A DNA stretch of 64,000 nucleotides from Oceanicella actignis (GTDB lineage Bacteria; Pseudomonadota; Alphaproteobacteria; Rhodobacterales; Rhodobacteraceae): the NCBI RefSeq assembly GCF_008124525.1, contig NZ_VNHJ01000001.1, positions 434,001-498,000 on the forward strand, given 5' to 3'. The notes beneath the pieces were generated by a model, which was given only the letters and a program-made list of their open reading frames with translations, searched no databases and was not told where the DNA came from. Position numbers and translations under genes: made by a program. How positions within the stretch are numbered: the first letter of the stretch is position 1; the number at the start of each line of letters is the position of its first letter. Positions 9,779 to 18,914 of the stretch are shown one piece after another.

Positions 9779-10195
9779 ACGCCCCGCGCCGCCGCCCGTC
9801 CGCCGCCCGTCCGCCGCCGCCCCGCGCTTGCCCCCGTGGCGGCCTGGGCCCGCCGGCCTCTGCGCCTTGGGCCGGGACGCGCGCGGCCGCGGCGGCGATG
9901 CGGCAAGGCGGCGCTCCGCAGCGCCGCCGCCCCGAAGCCGCCCCGAAGCAGCCCCGAAGCCGCTTCAAGCCGCCGCGCGGCGGCCCGGCGGGCGCGGCAA
10001 CGCCGCCAGGCGCCGCGTCCGCGCCCGCGTCCCGGCCGGGAGATCGCGCACGGATCGCCAGGCCAGGTCGCCGGGCCAGGATCGCGGGGCCAGGCCGCCG
10101 CGTCCGGGCGCGCGCGCCGGCCGGGCCCTGTCGCAAGGCGCATGGCGCGCACGGACCCCGGCGGCGGGATCGCGCCGCCCTTGCGCGCAAGGCGC
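9779..10195. repeat. Intergenic gap with 11-bp tandem repeat (9927-9970)
   Basis: The gap between convergent clc and pepP genes has no supportable gene. At 9927-9970 an 11-bp unit built on CCCCGAAGC repeats about 3.7 times (ccccgaag at 9930, 9941 and 9952, then a decayed copy). A perfect 9-bp hairpin with loop CCGC (9907-9928) overlaps the first copy. The rest is G+C-rich with no open promoter-like patch. Confidence 0.65.
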
Positions 10196-12001
10196 TCAGA
10201 GCGGGGCGCAGGCCTCGGCCAGCCAGGCGGCGTCCTCGTCCTCGAGCAGCGGCCCGATCTCGGCCAGCACCCGCGCGTGATAGGCGTCGAGCCATGCGCG
10301 CTCGTCGGGCGCAAGCAGATCGGGCGCGATCATCGCCCGGTCGATGGGCGCAAGGGTCAGCGTCTCGAAGCTCAGCATCTCGCGCTCGCCGCCTTCGGGG
10401 ATCTGCGCGGGCGCGACGGCCAGCAGGTTCTCGATGCGGATGCCCCATGCGCCCTCGCGATAGACGCCGGGCTCGTTGGACAGGATCATGCCGGGCAGCA
10501 AGGGCTCGTCGGTGCGGCGCGACAGGCGCTGCGGCCCCTCGTGCACGCTCAGGAAGGCGCCGACGCCATGGCCGGTGCCGTGGTCGTAATCCAGCCCCGC
10601 GCGCCACAACGCCGCGCGCGCCAGCGGGTCCAGATCGCGGCCCGTCAGCCCCTTGGGCCAGCGCGCGCAAGACACCGCGATCATGCCCTTGAGCGCCAGG
10701 GTGAAGGCGCGCCGCGCCGCCTCGGGCGCGGCACCGACGGCGACGGTGCGCGTGACGTCGGTGGTGCCCTCGGGATACTGGCCGCCGCTGTCGATCAGCA
10801 GCACGTCGCCCGGCCGCACCGCGCGGTTGGTGGCGCGGGTGACGCGGTAATGGACGATCGCCCCATGCGGGCCGGCGCCGCAGATCGTGTCGAACGAGAT
10901 GTCGTGCAGCCGCCCGGTCTCGGCGCGCATGCGCTCGAGCTGGACGACGACGTCGATCTCGGTCAGCGCGCCGCCCGGCGCCTCGGTCGCCAGCCAGCGC
11001 AGGAAGCGGCACAGCGCGGCGCCGTCCATGCGATGGGCGGCGCGCGCGCCGGCCAGCTCGGCGGCGTTCTTGACCGCCTTGGGCAGGATGCACGGATCGC
11101 GCCGCCACACGATCTCGGCCCCCGCCGCGCTCAGCCGCTCGGACACCGCCGCCGGCGCGCTGGCGCGGTCCACCGCCACCTTGCGCCCCTTCATGGCGTC
11201 GAGCGCGGGGCCGAAATCCTCGGCCCGCGCCAGCGAGACGTCGGGGCCCAGATGCGCGCGCAGCTGCGCGTCGAACTTGGCCGGATCGGCGAAAAGCTGC
11301 GCGCGGCCGTCGGCATGCAGCAGCGCGAAGGCCTGCACCACCGGGGTGCGCGGCACGTCGGCGCCGCGGATGTTGAGCAGCCAGCAGATCGAATCGGGCA
11401 GCGTCAGCGCGGCGGCGTCCAGCCCCTCGGCAGCCAGCTCGGCACCCAGCCGCGCGCGCTTGGAGGCGGCGCTTTCGCCCGCCAGCCGCTCGGGGTGGAT
11501 GAAGGCCGGCGCCGACGGGGCCGGGGGCCGGTCGGTCCAGATCGCGTCCACAAGGTTCTCGACCGGCGCCATCTCGCCGCCGCGCGCGCGCACGGCCCTG
11601 GCCAGGCGGTCGAGCTCGTCGCGCGGATGCAGCCACGGATCGTAGCCCAGGCGCCCGCCCTCGGGCAGGGCCTCGCGCAGCCAGGCCTCGGGGCGCTCGG
11701 TCTCGATGCGGCGGATCTCGAAGCTGGCGGGGTCGGTCTGCGCGCGCGCCTGGATGTCGTAGCGCCCGTCCACGAACAGCGCCGCGCGCGTCTCGAGCGC
11801 GACGCACAGCCCGGCCGAGCCGGTGAAGCCGGTCAGCCAGGCCAGGCGCTCGTCGCGGGGGGCCACCTGCTCGCCCATATGCGCGTCGGCGCGCGGGATC
11901 AGAAAGCCGTCCAGCCCGGCCGCCTTCATGCGCGCGCGCAGCGCGGCCAGCCGCGCCGGACCCTGCGAGGGATCGGCCGAATCGTCGAAGCTCTGGAACA
12001 T
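10196..12001 (-). CDS. pepP: Xaa-Pro aminopeptidase (aminopeptidase P, M24 family, long form)
   Basis: The product is a 601-residue cytoplasmic metallopeptidase that removes the N-terminal residue before proline. It has the three-part layout of the long APP1-like form: two creatinase-like N-terminal domains (GFLIPRADAHMGEQVAPRDE, FVDGRYDIQARAQTD) and a pita-bread catalytic domain from about residue 310. Metal ligands are visible as the two Asp in LLIDSGGQYPEGTTDVTRTV, His in GTGHGVGAFLSVHEGP, and Glu in LSNEPGVY and IRIENLL. The ATG at 12001 follows GGAGAG. It is divergent from the DUF2147 gene. Confidence 0.93.
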   Translation of the reverse strand: MFQSFDDSADPSQGPARLAALRARMKAAGLDGFLIPRADAHMGEQVAPRDERLAWLTGFTGSAGLCVALETRAALFVDGRYDIQARAQTDPASFEIRRIETERPEAWLREALPEGGRLGYDPWLHPRDELDRLARAVRARGGEMAPVENLVDAIWTDRPPAPSAPAFIHPERLAGESAASKRARLGAELAAEGLDAAALTLPDSICWLLNIRGADVPRTPVVQAFALLHADGRAQLFADPAKFDAQLRAHLGPDVSLARAEDFGPALDAMKGRKVAVDRASAPAAVSERLSAAGAEIVWRRDPCILPKAVKNAAELAGARAAHRMDGAALCRFLRWLATEAPGGALTEIDVVVQLERMRAETGRLHDISFDTICGAGPHGAIVHYRVTRATNRAVRPGDVLLIDSGGQYPEGTTDVTRTVAVGAAPEAARRAFTLALKGMIAVSCARWPKGLTGRDLDPLARAALWRAGLDYDHGTGHGVGAFLSVHEGPQRLSRRTDEPLLPGMILSNEPGVYREGAWGIRIENLLAVAPAQIPEGGEREMLSFETLTLAPIDRAMIAPDLLAPDERAWLDAYHARVLAEIGPLLEDEDAAWLAEACAPL

Positions 12002-12174
12002 CTGCTCTCCATTGCGCTGGGCCGCCGCGGGCGGCGGGCTTGTCCGTGGCCGCGCAGGCTAGGCCCGAAGCGGCGCCGGTGGAAGGGGCGGCGCGCGGGG
12101 GCTGGCGCCGCGGCGCGCGGGCGCTACCTTCCAACAAGCCCGTCGGCGCGGCGGGCGCAGCAAGGGAGAAGAGC

Positions 12175-12642
12175 ATGCGTTGGTTTGCGTCAGGAGCGGC
12201 GGCGGCCATGATCGCCGCGGCGGGCGTTGCGGGGGCGGTCGAGCAGGACCCCGCCTTCGGCGAATGGTTGGTCGAATCGGGTTCGGCGATCGTGCGCATC
12301 GCCCCATGCGCGGGCGAATCGGCCTGCGGCGCCATCGTCTGGCTCGCCAGGCCGAAGGACGAAAGCGGCGCGCCGCGGACGGACGCGGCCAATCCCGATC
12401 CGGCGCTGCGCGAGCGCCCCCTGTGCGGCATGACGTTCCTTTCGGGCTTCTCGCGCGAGAAGCCGGGCGTGTGGACGGGCGGCCAGATCTACAACGCCGA
12501 GGATGGCGAGACCTACAGCGCGCGCATGGAGGTTCGCGACGACGGCAAGCTGCATCTGCGCGGCTATGTCGGCCTGCCCATCTTCGGCAAGTCGCAGACC
12601 TGGACGCGGGCCGAAGGCGATCGCGGCGGCTGCAAGGGCTGA
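12175..12642 (+). CDS. DUF2147 family secreted protein
   Basis: The product is 155 residues with a Sec signal peptide (MRWFASGAAAAMIAAAGVAGA) and a DUF2147-type lipocalin-like domain: GEWLVESGSAIVRIAPC, GAIVWLARPKDE, WTGGQIYNAEDGETYSARM and LRGYVGLPIFGKSQTWTR. The fold often binds small hydrophobic ligands but the function is unknown. Four cysteines in the mature part could form disulfides, consistent with a periplasmic location. The ATG at 12175 has AAGGGAGAAG upstream. It is convergent with the next gene, whose stop is 12 bases away. Confidence 0.88.
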   Translation: MRWFASGAAAAMIAAAGVAGAVEQDPAFGEWLVESGSAIVRIAPCAGESACGAIVWLARPKDESGAPRTDAANPDPALRERPLCGMTFLSGFSREKPGVWTGGQIYNAEDGETYSARMEVRDDGKLHLRGYVGLPIFGKSQTWTRAEGDRGGCKG

Positions 12643-12654
12643 GCGCCGCCGCCC

Positions 12655-13554
12655 TCAGCGCCGCAGCGCGCGGCGCAGCGTCGCGGCGGCGACGGTTTCG
12701 AGCGCGGGCGGGGCCAGGCCGGCGGCCACGACCAGCGGCCGGCCCCGCGGATCGCGCAGGGTCAGCACCTCGGCGAAGCGGCCGCGCTCGAGGCCCAGCG
12801 CGCGGCGCGATCCGGTCAGCCGCGTCGGCCCGTCCGGGCCGCGCAGCTCGGCTTCGGCCGTGTCGTCGGGCCGGATCAATACGCGCAGCCGCTCGCCCGG
12901 AGCGGGGTGGAAGGTCAGCCGCCGCGCGCCGCCTGCGGCGGGCTCCTCGCGCGAGGCGAGGGTCAGCGCCAGGCCCCAGGCCGGCCCCAGAACCCGCGCG
13001 CCGGCGCCGGGCGCATAGGCGTAGGCGTCGGGCGGAGCGGTCAGCGCGTCGCCGACCGCGATCAGCGCGCAGCCGCATCCATCCTCGCGCCCGGCTCGGC
13101 GCAGCTGCGCGCGGCACGCGGCCAGCGCCGCCATGCCCGCCTGCGCGTCGTCCCCGGAGGCGCCTGCGGATGCGGCGCGGGCCGCCGCGCGGGCCGGGCA
13201 GCTTGGGGGCGGCGCGCCGATGGCCAGCGCGCGAGCCGCGGCGGGGGCGGTCAGAAAGGCGCGGCCCTCGGGCGCGCCGAAGATCAGCGGCGCATGGCGC
13301 GCGTCGGTCTTGCGCGCGCGCCGCGCGCCCGAGCGCAGCGCATGGGCGTGGGCGGCCGCGGCCTGGGCGATGTTGCCGTCATGCTCGGGCCCGTCCGAGA
13401 CGAACAGCGCCGGCGCGCGCGCGATCAGCAGCGGCGCGTCGGCCGGATCGGCGGCGACGTGCGGCGCGGCCGTGCGCGCGGGCGCGCAGCCACAGGCGGC
13501 CAGCGCGGCGGCCAGCAGCGATGCCGCGATGCGCCCGGTCACGGGCGCGGGCAT
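12655..13554 (-). CDS. Hypothetical lipoprotein
   Basis: I do not recognise this 299-residue protein. It starts with a lipoprotein-type signal (ASLLAAALAACGC) and a mature Cys followed by CAPARTAAPHVAAD. Two visible blocks are AAPLIFGAPEGRAFLTAP-like sequence and a Cys cluster DGCGCALIAVGDAL; the second half is beta-rich (RLRVLIRPDDTAEAELRG). The ATG at 13554 is chosen because it puts the signal at the N-terminus; the frame is open 22 codons further. It is convergent with the DUF2147 gene and divergent from the cold-shock gene. Base composition is like its neighbours. Confidence 0.6.
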   Translation of the reverse strand: MPAPVTGRIAASLLAAALAACGCAPARTAAPHVAADPADAPLLIARAPALFVSDGPEHDGNIAQAAAAHAHALRSGARRARKTDARHAPLIFGAPEGRAFLTAPAAARALAIGAPPPSCPARAAARAASAGASGDDAQAGMAALAACRAQLRRAGREDGCGCALIAVGDALTAPPDAYAYAPGAGARVLGPAWGLALTLASREEPAAGGARRLTFHPAPGERLRVLIRPDDTAEAELRGPDGPTRLTGSRRALGLERGRFAEVLTLRDPRGRPLVVAAGLAPPALETVAAATLRRALRR

Positions 13555-13646
13555 GGGCGCGCGCCCATGCGACGGCGGCCCCGGAAACGGGCCTGCCGGA
13601 TTTTTGCCGCATTTGGCCACAATTCATATTGATTCATCTGGTTTCC

Positions 13647-13676
13647 TTGCGGCGGGTTGTCGATTCGCCGTATAGA
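13647..13676 (+). promoter_or_regulatory. Probable sigma-70-type promoter of the cold-shock-domain gene
   Basis: TTGCGG (13647-13652) is separated by 18 bases from TATAGA (13671-13676), inside the only A+T-rich patch in this stretch. Transcription would start near 13683, leaving a leader of about 40 bases before the coding start. Inferred from position and consensus only. Confidence 0.45.
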
Positions 13677-13725
13677 GGAACAGGGGCTTGGTCCGCTAGC
13701 GGGTTCATAGACATTGGGGGTTCAT

Positions 13726-14253
13726 TTGACTGGGGAAGTTGTCAACGCGTCCCGGCTGATCAAGGGTCGGGTCAAGTGGTACGACGCCGAGAAGGGCTAC
13801 GGCTTCGTGATTCCGGCCGAGGGGGGGCCGGACGTGATGGTTCATGCGGCGGTGGTGCGCGCCTCGGGGCGCAGCGGCCTCGAGGAAGGGTCGATCGTGA
13901 CGCTGACCGTCATCCGCGGCGAGCGGGGGCTGCAGGCGACCGAGATCTCGTCGGTGACGGCGCCGACTCCGGCCGAAATCGCCGCCGCGCGTCCGACCGA
14001 GATCGCCAAGATCGCCGAGCCCGAGGGCGATTTCCTGCCCGCGCGGGTCAAGTGGTTCAACAAGCAGAAGGGCTTCGGCTTTCTGAACGTGTTCGGCGAT
14101 CCCGAGGACATCTTCGTGCACATGGAGACCCTGCGCCGCTTCGGCTTCCAGGATCTGCAGCCGGGCGAGGCGGTGTGCGTGCGCCTGGTCAAGGGGCCGC
14201 GCGGGGCGATGGCCGGCGAGCTGTGCCGCTGGGAAGAGGTCGTCAACAAGTGA
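13726..14253 (+). CDS. Double cold-shock-domain protein
   Basis: The product, about 175 residues, carries two cold-shock (OB-fold, nucleic-acid-binding) domains. The first, about residues 10-75, has [20 protein letters not shown] and DVMVHAAV; the second, about 105-170, has [20 protein letters not shown] and DIFVHMETL. These are the RNP1 (KGYGFV, KGFGFL) and RNP2 motifs. An in-frame stop at 13708 leaves only TTG codons at 13714 and 13726; I chose 13726 because GGGGG lies five bases upstream. The last bases overlap the DUF192 start (GTGA), implying coupled translation. Confidence 0.9.
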   Translation: MTGEVVNASRLIKGRVKWYDAEKGYGFVIPAEGGPDVMVHAAVVRASGRSGLEEGSIVTLTVIRGERGLQATEISSVTAPTPAEIAAARPTEIAKIAEPEGDFLPARVKWFNKQKGFGFLNVFGDPEDIFVHMETLRRFGFQDLQPGEAVCVRLVKGPRGAMAGELCRWEEVVNK

Positions 14254-14783
14254 GCCGTCGCCGCGCGGCCGCCCTTGCGGCGGCGCTGGCGCTGGCCCTG
14301 GCGGGTGGGGCGCAGGGCGCGCGCGCCGCCCAGCCCGCCGACGCCTGCGCCGAGGACGCCGCCGTTCTGCGCCCGGCCGGGGGCGGCGCGGCGGCGCGAT
14401 TCTCGGTCGAGATCGCCGACGATCCGGCCGAGCGCGCCCGCGGCCTCATGGGCCGGCGCGCCATGCCCGCCGATCACGGCATGCTGTTCGTCTTCGAGAC
14501 GCCGCGCCCCGTCGCCTTCTGGATGAAGGACACGCCGCTGCCGCTGGACATCCTGTTCATCGACGCGCGCGGCGTGGTTACGCGCGTGCACGAGCGCTCG
14601 ACGCCCTTTTCCGAAACCCCGTTGCCCTCGGGCGGCCCGGCGGCGATGACGCTCGAGATCAACGCGGGCCTCGTGCGGCGGCTGGGCCTGGGGCCGGGCG
14701 CGCAGCTGCGCCATCCGCGGCTTGACCAGACGCGCGCCGCCTGGCCCTGCGCCGCGCCCGACCAGGCGCGGCGGCCGGGCTGA
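14250..14783 (+). CDS. DUF192 family secreted protein
   Basis: The product, about 177 residues, has an N-terminal signal ([18 protein letters not shown]) and a DUF192 domain: [57 protein letters not shown] and ALEINAGLV-like sequence. DUF192 proteins are small secreted proteins of unknown function. The GTG at 14250 overlaps the cold-shock gene stop in a GTGA, so translation is probably by re-initiation. The pairing of a double cold-shock protein with DUF192 is known in this bacterial group from memory, but no functional link is shown. Confidence 0.9.
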   Translation: MSRRRAAALAAALALALAGGAQGARAAQPADACAEDAAVLRPAGGGAAARFSVEIADDPAERARGLMGRRAMPADHGMLFVFETPRPVAFWMKDTPLPLDILFIDARGVVTRVHERSTPFSETPLPSGGPAAMTLEINAGLVRRLGLGPGAQLRHPRLDQTRAAWPCAAPDQARRPG

Positions 14784-14927
14784 AGCGGCGGGGCCGACGC
14801 GGACGGGCTGAAGCGCGGGGGGCCGCGCTGCGGCGACGCCCCGCGCATGTCCCGCCCCGCGCCTGGCCGGGCTGAAGCGGTCGGGGGCTGGCGCCGCGGC
14901 GCGGCTTTGTGTAATCGCTTGAATCGT

Positions 14928-15004
14928 CGGGGCGTGGCGCAGCCTGGTAGCGCGTCGGTTTTGGGTACCGAAGGTCCTCAGTTCGAATCTGGGCGCCCCG
15001 ACCA
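14928..15004 (+). tRNA. tRNA-Pro (anticodon UGG)
   Basis: A complete 77-base cloverleaf can be folded: acceptor CGGGGCG with CGCCCCG, D-arm, anticodon stem TCGGT/ACCGA around loop TTTGGGT (anticodon TGG, reads CCA-family codons), T-arm with GTTCGAATC, and a genome-encoded CCA end. A second proline tRNA (GGG) is at 39198. Confidence 0.97.
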
Positions 15005-15030
15005 TCGCGCCCGCCCGCGCCGGGCGCGGC

Positions 15031-16008
15031 TCACTCCGGCCCCGAGATCCCGCGCTCGCGATACGGGGTGCGGTTGTAGCGGCTGCGGTAGCATTTCGAG
15101 AAATGCGAGGGCGAGGTGAAGCCGCAGGCCAGCGCGATGTTGATCACCGACATGTCGGTCTGCAGCAGAAGGCGCCGCGCCTTCTCGAGCCGCAGCTCGA
15201 GGTAGTAGCGCTTGGGCGAGCGATCCAGATAGCGGCGGAACAGCCGCTCGAGCTGGCGCGTGGACATGCCCGCCGCCTCGGCCAGCGCGGCCGCCGAGAT
15301 GGGCTCCTCGATGTTCTCGTTCATCATGCGGATGACCTGCGCCAGCTTGGGATGGCGCACGCCGATGCGCGCGGGCACGGACAGGCGCTGGGGGTCGCCC
15401 TCGGCGCGGGGGGTCGAGTAGACCAGCTGGTCGGCCACCTCGCCGGCCAGCTCGGCGCCGTGCTCGGCGGCGATGATCCGCAGCATCATGTCCGCCGACG
15501 AGGCGCCCCCCGCCGCGGTCATCCGGTCGCCGTCCAGCACATAGACATGGCCGCCCAGATCGACCTCGGGGAACTCTTCGGCGAAGCCCTCGCGGTTCTC
15601 CCAGTGGATGGTGGCGCGCCGCCCGTCCAGAAGCCCGGCCCTGGCCAGCACATGCGCGCCGGTGCACACCGCGCCCATGGCCACGCCGCGCCGCGCCTCG
15701 CGCCGCAGCCAGTTGATGAGCGGCCGCGTCGCGCGCTTCGCCACGTCGATCCCCCCGCATATGATCGCCGTCGCCTCGCGCGGGCATTCCTGCAACGGGC
15801 CGTCCACGCGCAGCTCGACGCCGCATGAGGCGCGCACGGGCTCTCCGCTCTCGGACAGGACGCGCCAGCGGTAGAGCGTGCGCCCGGACGCCATGTTGGC
15901 GATGCGCAGCGGCTCGATCGCGGCGGCGAAGGCGATCAGGGTGAAGTCCTCGAGCAGGACGAACACGAATTCGCGCGCGGGCTGCGCGCCGGGCGTGGCT
16001 TCGGTCAT
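15031..16008 (-). CDS. GlxA-type AraC-family transcriptional regulator
   Basis: The product is a 325-residue regulator: an N-terminal DJ-1/PfpI-like (class I glutamine amidotransferase-like) domain, residues about 10-185, with FVFVLLEDFTLIAFAAAIEP and GAVCTGAHVLARAGLLDG, and a C-terminal AraC double helix-turn-helix from about 220 (SAAALAEAAGMSTRQLERLF, INIALACGFTSPSHFSKCYR). Relatives control glycine betaine, carnitine or arginine catabolism, so a quaternary amine or amino acid is a reasonable but unproven signal. The ATG at 16008 gives the usual N-terminus. It diverges from the DAHP synthase gene. Confidence 0.9.
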   Translation of the reverse strand: MTEATPGAQPAREFVFVLLEDFTLIAFAAAIEPLRIANMASGRTLYRWRVLSESGEPVRASCGVELRVDGPLQECPREATAIICGGIDVAKRATRPLINWLRREARRGVAMGAVCTGAHVLARAGLLDGRRATIHWENREGFAEEFPEVDLGGHVYVLDGDRMTAAGGASSADMMLRIIAAEHGAELAGEVADQLVYSTPRAEGDPQRLSVPARIGVRHPKLAQVIRMMNENIEEPISAAALAEAAGMSTRQLERLFRRYLDRSPKRYYLELRLEKARRLLLQTDMSVINIALACGFTSPSHFSKCYRSRYNRTPYRERGISGPE

Positions 16009-16166
16009 CGCGGGCGGCCTTTGACCATGGGGAAGGCTGTCGACGTCTGGCCGACCATTGCGGCCTGCGCGGCGCGCCGTCAAGCGCGGCTTCGCGCGTG
16101 CCTTCTGGCCACGCGGCGCGCGCTGCGCTATAGCGGGCGCGGAAGTTCGAATGAAGGAGAGCCGCC

Positions 16167-17546
16167 ATGACCGCGCCCTGGACCAAGGACGGTTGGCGCG
16201 CCCGCAAGGCGCTGCAGATGCCCGAATATCCCGATCCCGCCCGCCTGGCCGAGGTGGAGCGCAAGCTGGCCGGGTATCCGCCGCTGGTCTTCGCGGGCGA
16301 GGCGCGCGCGCTCAAGGCCAAGCTGGCCGAGGTGGCGCAGGGGCGGGCCTTCCTGTTGCAGGGCGGCGACTGCGCCGAAAGCTTCGCCGAGTTCTCGGCC
16401 GACAACATCCGCGACACCTTCCGCGTGCTGTTGCAGATGGCGGTGGTGCTGACCTTCGGCGCCAAGCGCCCGGTGGTGAAGGTGGGGCGCATGGCCGGCC
16501 AGTTCGCCAAGCCGCGCTCCTCTCCGACCGAGCTGGTGGACGGCGTCGAGCTGCCCAGCTATCGCGGCGACATCATCAACGACATGGCCCCGACCCCCGA
16601 GGCCCGCACCCCCGACCCCGAGCGCATGCTGCAGGCCTATCTGCAGTCGGCCTCGACGCTGAACCTGCTGCGCGCGTTCAGCCAGGGCGGCTTTGCGGAC
16701 ATTCACCGGGTGCATGCGTGGAACCTGGGCTTCGCCTCGGGCACGCCGGGCTCCGAGCGCTACCAGGCGCTGGCCGCGCGGATCTCGGACGCGCTCGACT
16801 TCATGACCGCCGCCGGGGTCAATCCCGACAATTCCGAGCGCATGAAGCGGGTGGACTTCTACACCTCGCACGAGGCGCTGCTGCTGCCCTATGAAGAGGC
16901 GCTGACGCGCGTCGACTCGATCACCGGCAAGCCGGTGGCCGGATCGGGGCACATGCTGTGGATCGGCGACCGCACGCGCCAGCCCGACGGCGCCCATGTC
17001 GAGTTCTGCCGCGGCGTCATCAACCCGATCGGCCTCAAATGCGGCCCCAGCCTGTCGCCGGACGAGCTGCTGCGCCTGATCGACATCCTCAACCCCCAGA
17101 ACGAGCCGGGCCGCCTGACGCTGATCGCCCGCTTCGGCGCCGGGCGCGTGGCCGAGCATCTGCCCGGCCTCATCCGCGCGGTCGAGCGCGAGGGCCGTCA
17201 GGTGGTGTGGTCGTGCGATCCCATGCACGGAAACACGATCAAGTCCGAGTCGGGCTACAAGACCCGCCCCTTCGACGCCGTGCTGCAGGAGGTGCGCGAG
17301 TTCTTCGCCATCCACAAGGCCGAGGGAACCCATGCCGGCGGCGTGCATTTCGAGATGACGGGCCGCGACGTGACCGAGTGCACCGGCGGCCTGCGCGAGG
17401 TGACCGACGCCGACCTGTCCGACCGCTATCACACCGCGTGCGATCCGCGCCTGAACGCGGCGCAGGCGCTCGAGCTGGCCTTCCTGATCGCCGAGCAGCT
17501 CGAGGAAGAGAACCGCGAGGCCGCGGCCGCCGCGGCGCAAAGCTGA
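16167..17546 (+). CDS. aroG: 3-deoxy-7-phosphoheptulonate synthase, class II
   Basis: The enzyme condenses phosphoenolpyruvate and erythrose 4-phosphate in the first step of the shikimate pathway. The 459-residue length and motifs identify the plant-like class II form: [72 protein letters not shown] and [17 protein letters not shown] (metal and substrate site). GAAGGAGAG precedes the ATG at 16167. serB follows ten bases later on the same strand, so the two are probably co-transcribed. The symbol aroG follows the mycobacterial class II naming; other names exist. Confidence 0.95.
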   Translation: MTAPWTKDGWRARKALQMPEYPDPARLAEVERKLAGYPPLVFAGEARALKAKLAEVAQGRAFLLQGGDCAESFAEFSADNIRDTFRVLLQMAVVLTFGAKRPVVKVGRMAGQFAKPRSSPTELVDGVELPSYRGDIINDMAPTPEARTPDPERMLQAYLQSASTLNLLRAFSQGGFADIHRVHAWNLGFASGTPGSERYQALAARISDALDFMTAAGVNPDNSERMKRVDFYTSHEALLLPYEEALTRVDSITGKPVAGSGHMLWIGDRTRQPDGAHVEFCRGVINPIGLKCGPSLSPDELLRLIDILNPQNEPGRLTLIARFGAGRVAEHLPGLIRAVEREGRQVVWSCDPMHGNTIKSESGYKTRPFDAVLQEVREFFAIHKAEGTHAGGVHFEMTGRDVTECTGGLREVTDADLSDRYHTACDPRLNAAQALELAFLIAEQLEEENREAAAAAAQS

Positions 17547-17556
17547 GCGCGGGGGC

Positions 17557-18441
17557 ATGTCGCATCTGATCGTGCTGACCTCGGCCCGGGGCGTGTCCGA
17601 CGCCCAGGCCGAGGCCGCCGCCAGGGCCGCCGGCGCCGGCGCCCCCCGGCGCCTTGGCCGGGGCGGGGTCGAGCTGGATCTGGACGGCGCCATGACGCCC
17701 GAGGCGCGCGCCGAGGCTCTGGCGCGCGCGCGCGCGGCGCTGGCCGACGCCGAGGTGGACGTCAACGCGGTCCCGCGCGAGGGACGGCGCAAGCGCGTTC
17801 TGATCGCCGACATGGACAGCACCATCATTCCCGTCGAGTGCATCGACGAGATCGCCGACTTCGCCGGGGTCAAGCCGCGCGTGGCCGAGATCACCGAGCG
17901 CGCGATGCGCGGCGAGCTGGATTTCGACGGCGCGCTGCGCGCGCGCGTGGCGCTGCTGGCGGGCCTGCCGGCGGCGGCGCTCGATCGCGTGCTGGCCGAG
18001 CGCATCTCGCTCAACCCCGGCGCGCGGACGCTGGCGCGCACCATGGCCGCCCAAGGCGCCGTGACGGCGCTGGTCTCGGGCGGCTTCACGCATTTCGCCG
18101 AGCCCGTCGCGCGCATGGCGGGCTTCGCGCGTCATCAGGCCAACCGGCTGCGCATCGCCGAGGGCCGCCTGACGGGCGAGGTCGAAGAGCCCATCCTGGG
18201 CCGCCAGGCCAAGCTCGAGGCGCTGCGCGCGCTGTGCGCCGAGATCGGCGCCTCGCCCGCCGAGGCGGTCGCCGTGGGCGACGGCGCGAACGATCTGGCC
18301 ATGATCGAGGCGGCGGGGCTGGGCGTGGCCTATCGGGCCAAGCCCGCCGTGGCCGCCTGCGCCGACGCGGCGCTGCGCTGGTCGGATCTTTCGGCCATCC
18401 TGCACCTTCAGGGCCTCGGCGAAGATCAGTTCGAGAACTGA
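17557..18441 (+). CDS. serB: Phosphoserine phosphatase SerB
   Basis: SerB makes L-serine from phosphoserine in the cytoplasm. The 294-residue HAD-family protein has a short N-terminal ACT-like region and then the phosphatase domain: nucleophile motif I DMDSTIIPVECID at about residue 85, motif II LVSGGFTHFAEPVA, and motif III/IV AVGDGANDLAMIEAAGLGVAY. The C-terminus is usual for the family. It starts ten bases after the DAHP synthase stop. The 470 bases that follow hold a 94-bp repeat and no gene. Confidence 0.96.
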   Translation: MSHLIVLTSARGVSDAQAEAAARAAGAGAPRRLGRGGVELDLDGAMTPEARAEALARARAALADAEVDVNAVPREGRRKRVLIADMDSTIIPVECIDEIADFAGVKPRVAEITERAMRGELDFDGALRARVALLAGLPAAALDRVLAERISLNPGARTLARTMAAQGAVTALVSGGFTHFAEPVARMAGFARHQANRLRIAEGRLTGEVEEPILGRQAKLEALRALCAEIGASPAEAVAVGDGANDLAMIEAAGLGVAYRAKPAVAACADAALRWSDLSAILHLQGLGEDQFEN

Positions 18442-18564
18442 GCGCCCCCGCGCCCCCCGCGCCCCCTTTCCCCCGCGCCGCCGGCTTCGGCAGGGCGCGC
18501 CCGGCCGCGCCGATCGCGACCGCCGATCGGCGGCGCGCGCAAACGGCCGAGCCCGGCCCGTCGC

Positions 18565-18752
18565 CGGGCGCGATGCCGGCGCCGAGGCGGCGCGGTTCGC
18601 CGCGTCGGTCGGGGACGGCGGTCGGCAATGCCCGGGAACGGCTCGTCGCGGCCTGCCGCCGGGGCGATGCCGGCGCCGATGCGAATCGGCCCTCTGCACC
18701 GGTCGGGATTGCGGCTCGGCGATGCCCGGGAGCGGCCCGTCGCGGCGCGCCG
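18565..18752. repeat. 94-bp degenerate tandem repeat in the serB-msrP gap
   Basis: Two copies of a 94-bp unit lie end to end. Anchors keep exact spacing: CGATGCCGGCGCCGA starts at 18571 and 18665, and ATGCCCGGGA at 18628 and 18722. The middle of the unit has diverged without length change. The start of a third copy is visible to the left (near 18549). The rest of the gap, 18442-18914, shows no gene; the msrP ribosome site is at its right end. Confidence 0.8.
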
Positions 18753-18914
18753 CGATGGGGCCGCGCGAGCGGCGGCGCGCACAGCTGCGTGATCGCGCGC
18801 GCGCGGCCATGGACGCCCCCGGGCCGCGCGCTAGGCTGAAAGGGCGCGCCGCTGGCGCTGCGCAGGCGCGGCCCGCCGCCCGCGCGACTCGTCCGATTCG
18901 CAGGAGTTCGCCCC

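Noticed and set aside
10887-12211. Plus-strand frames of several hundred codons opposite pepP
   Set aside because: Mirror frames of the M24 peptidase, with arginine/alanine-rich composition and no recognisable domain.
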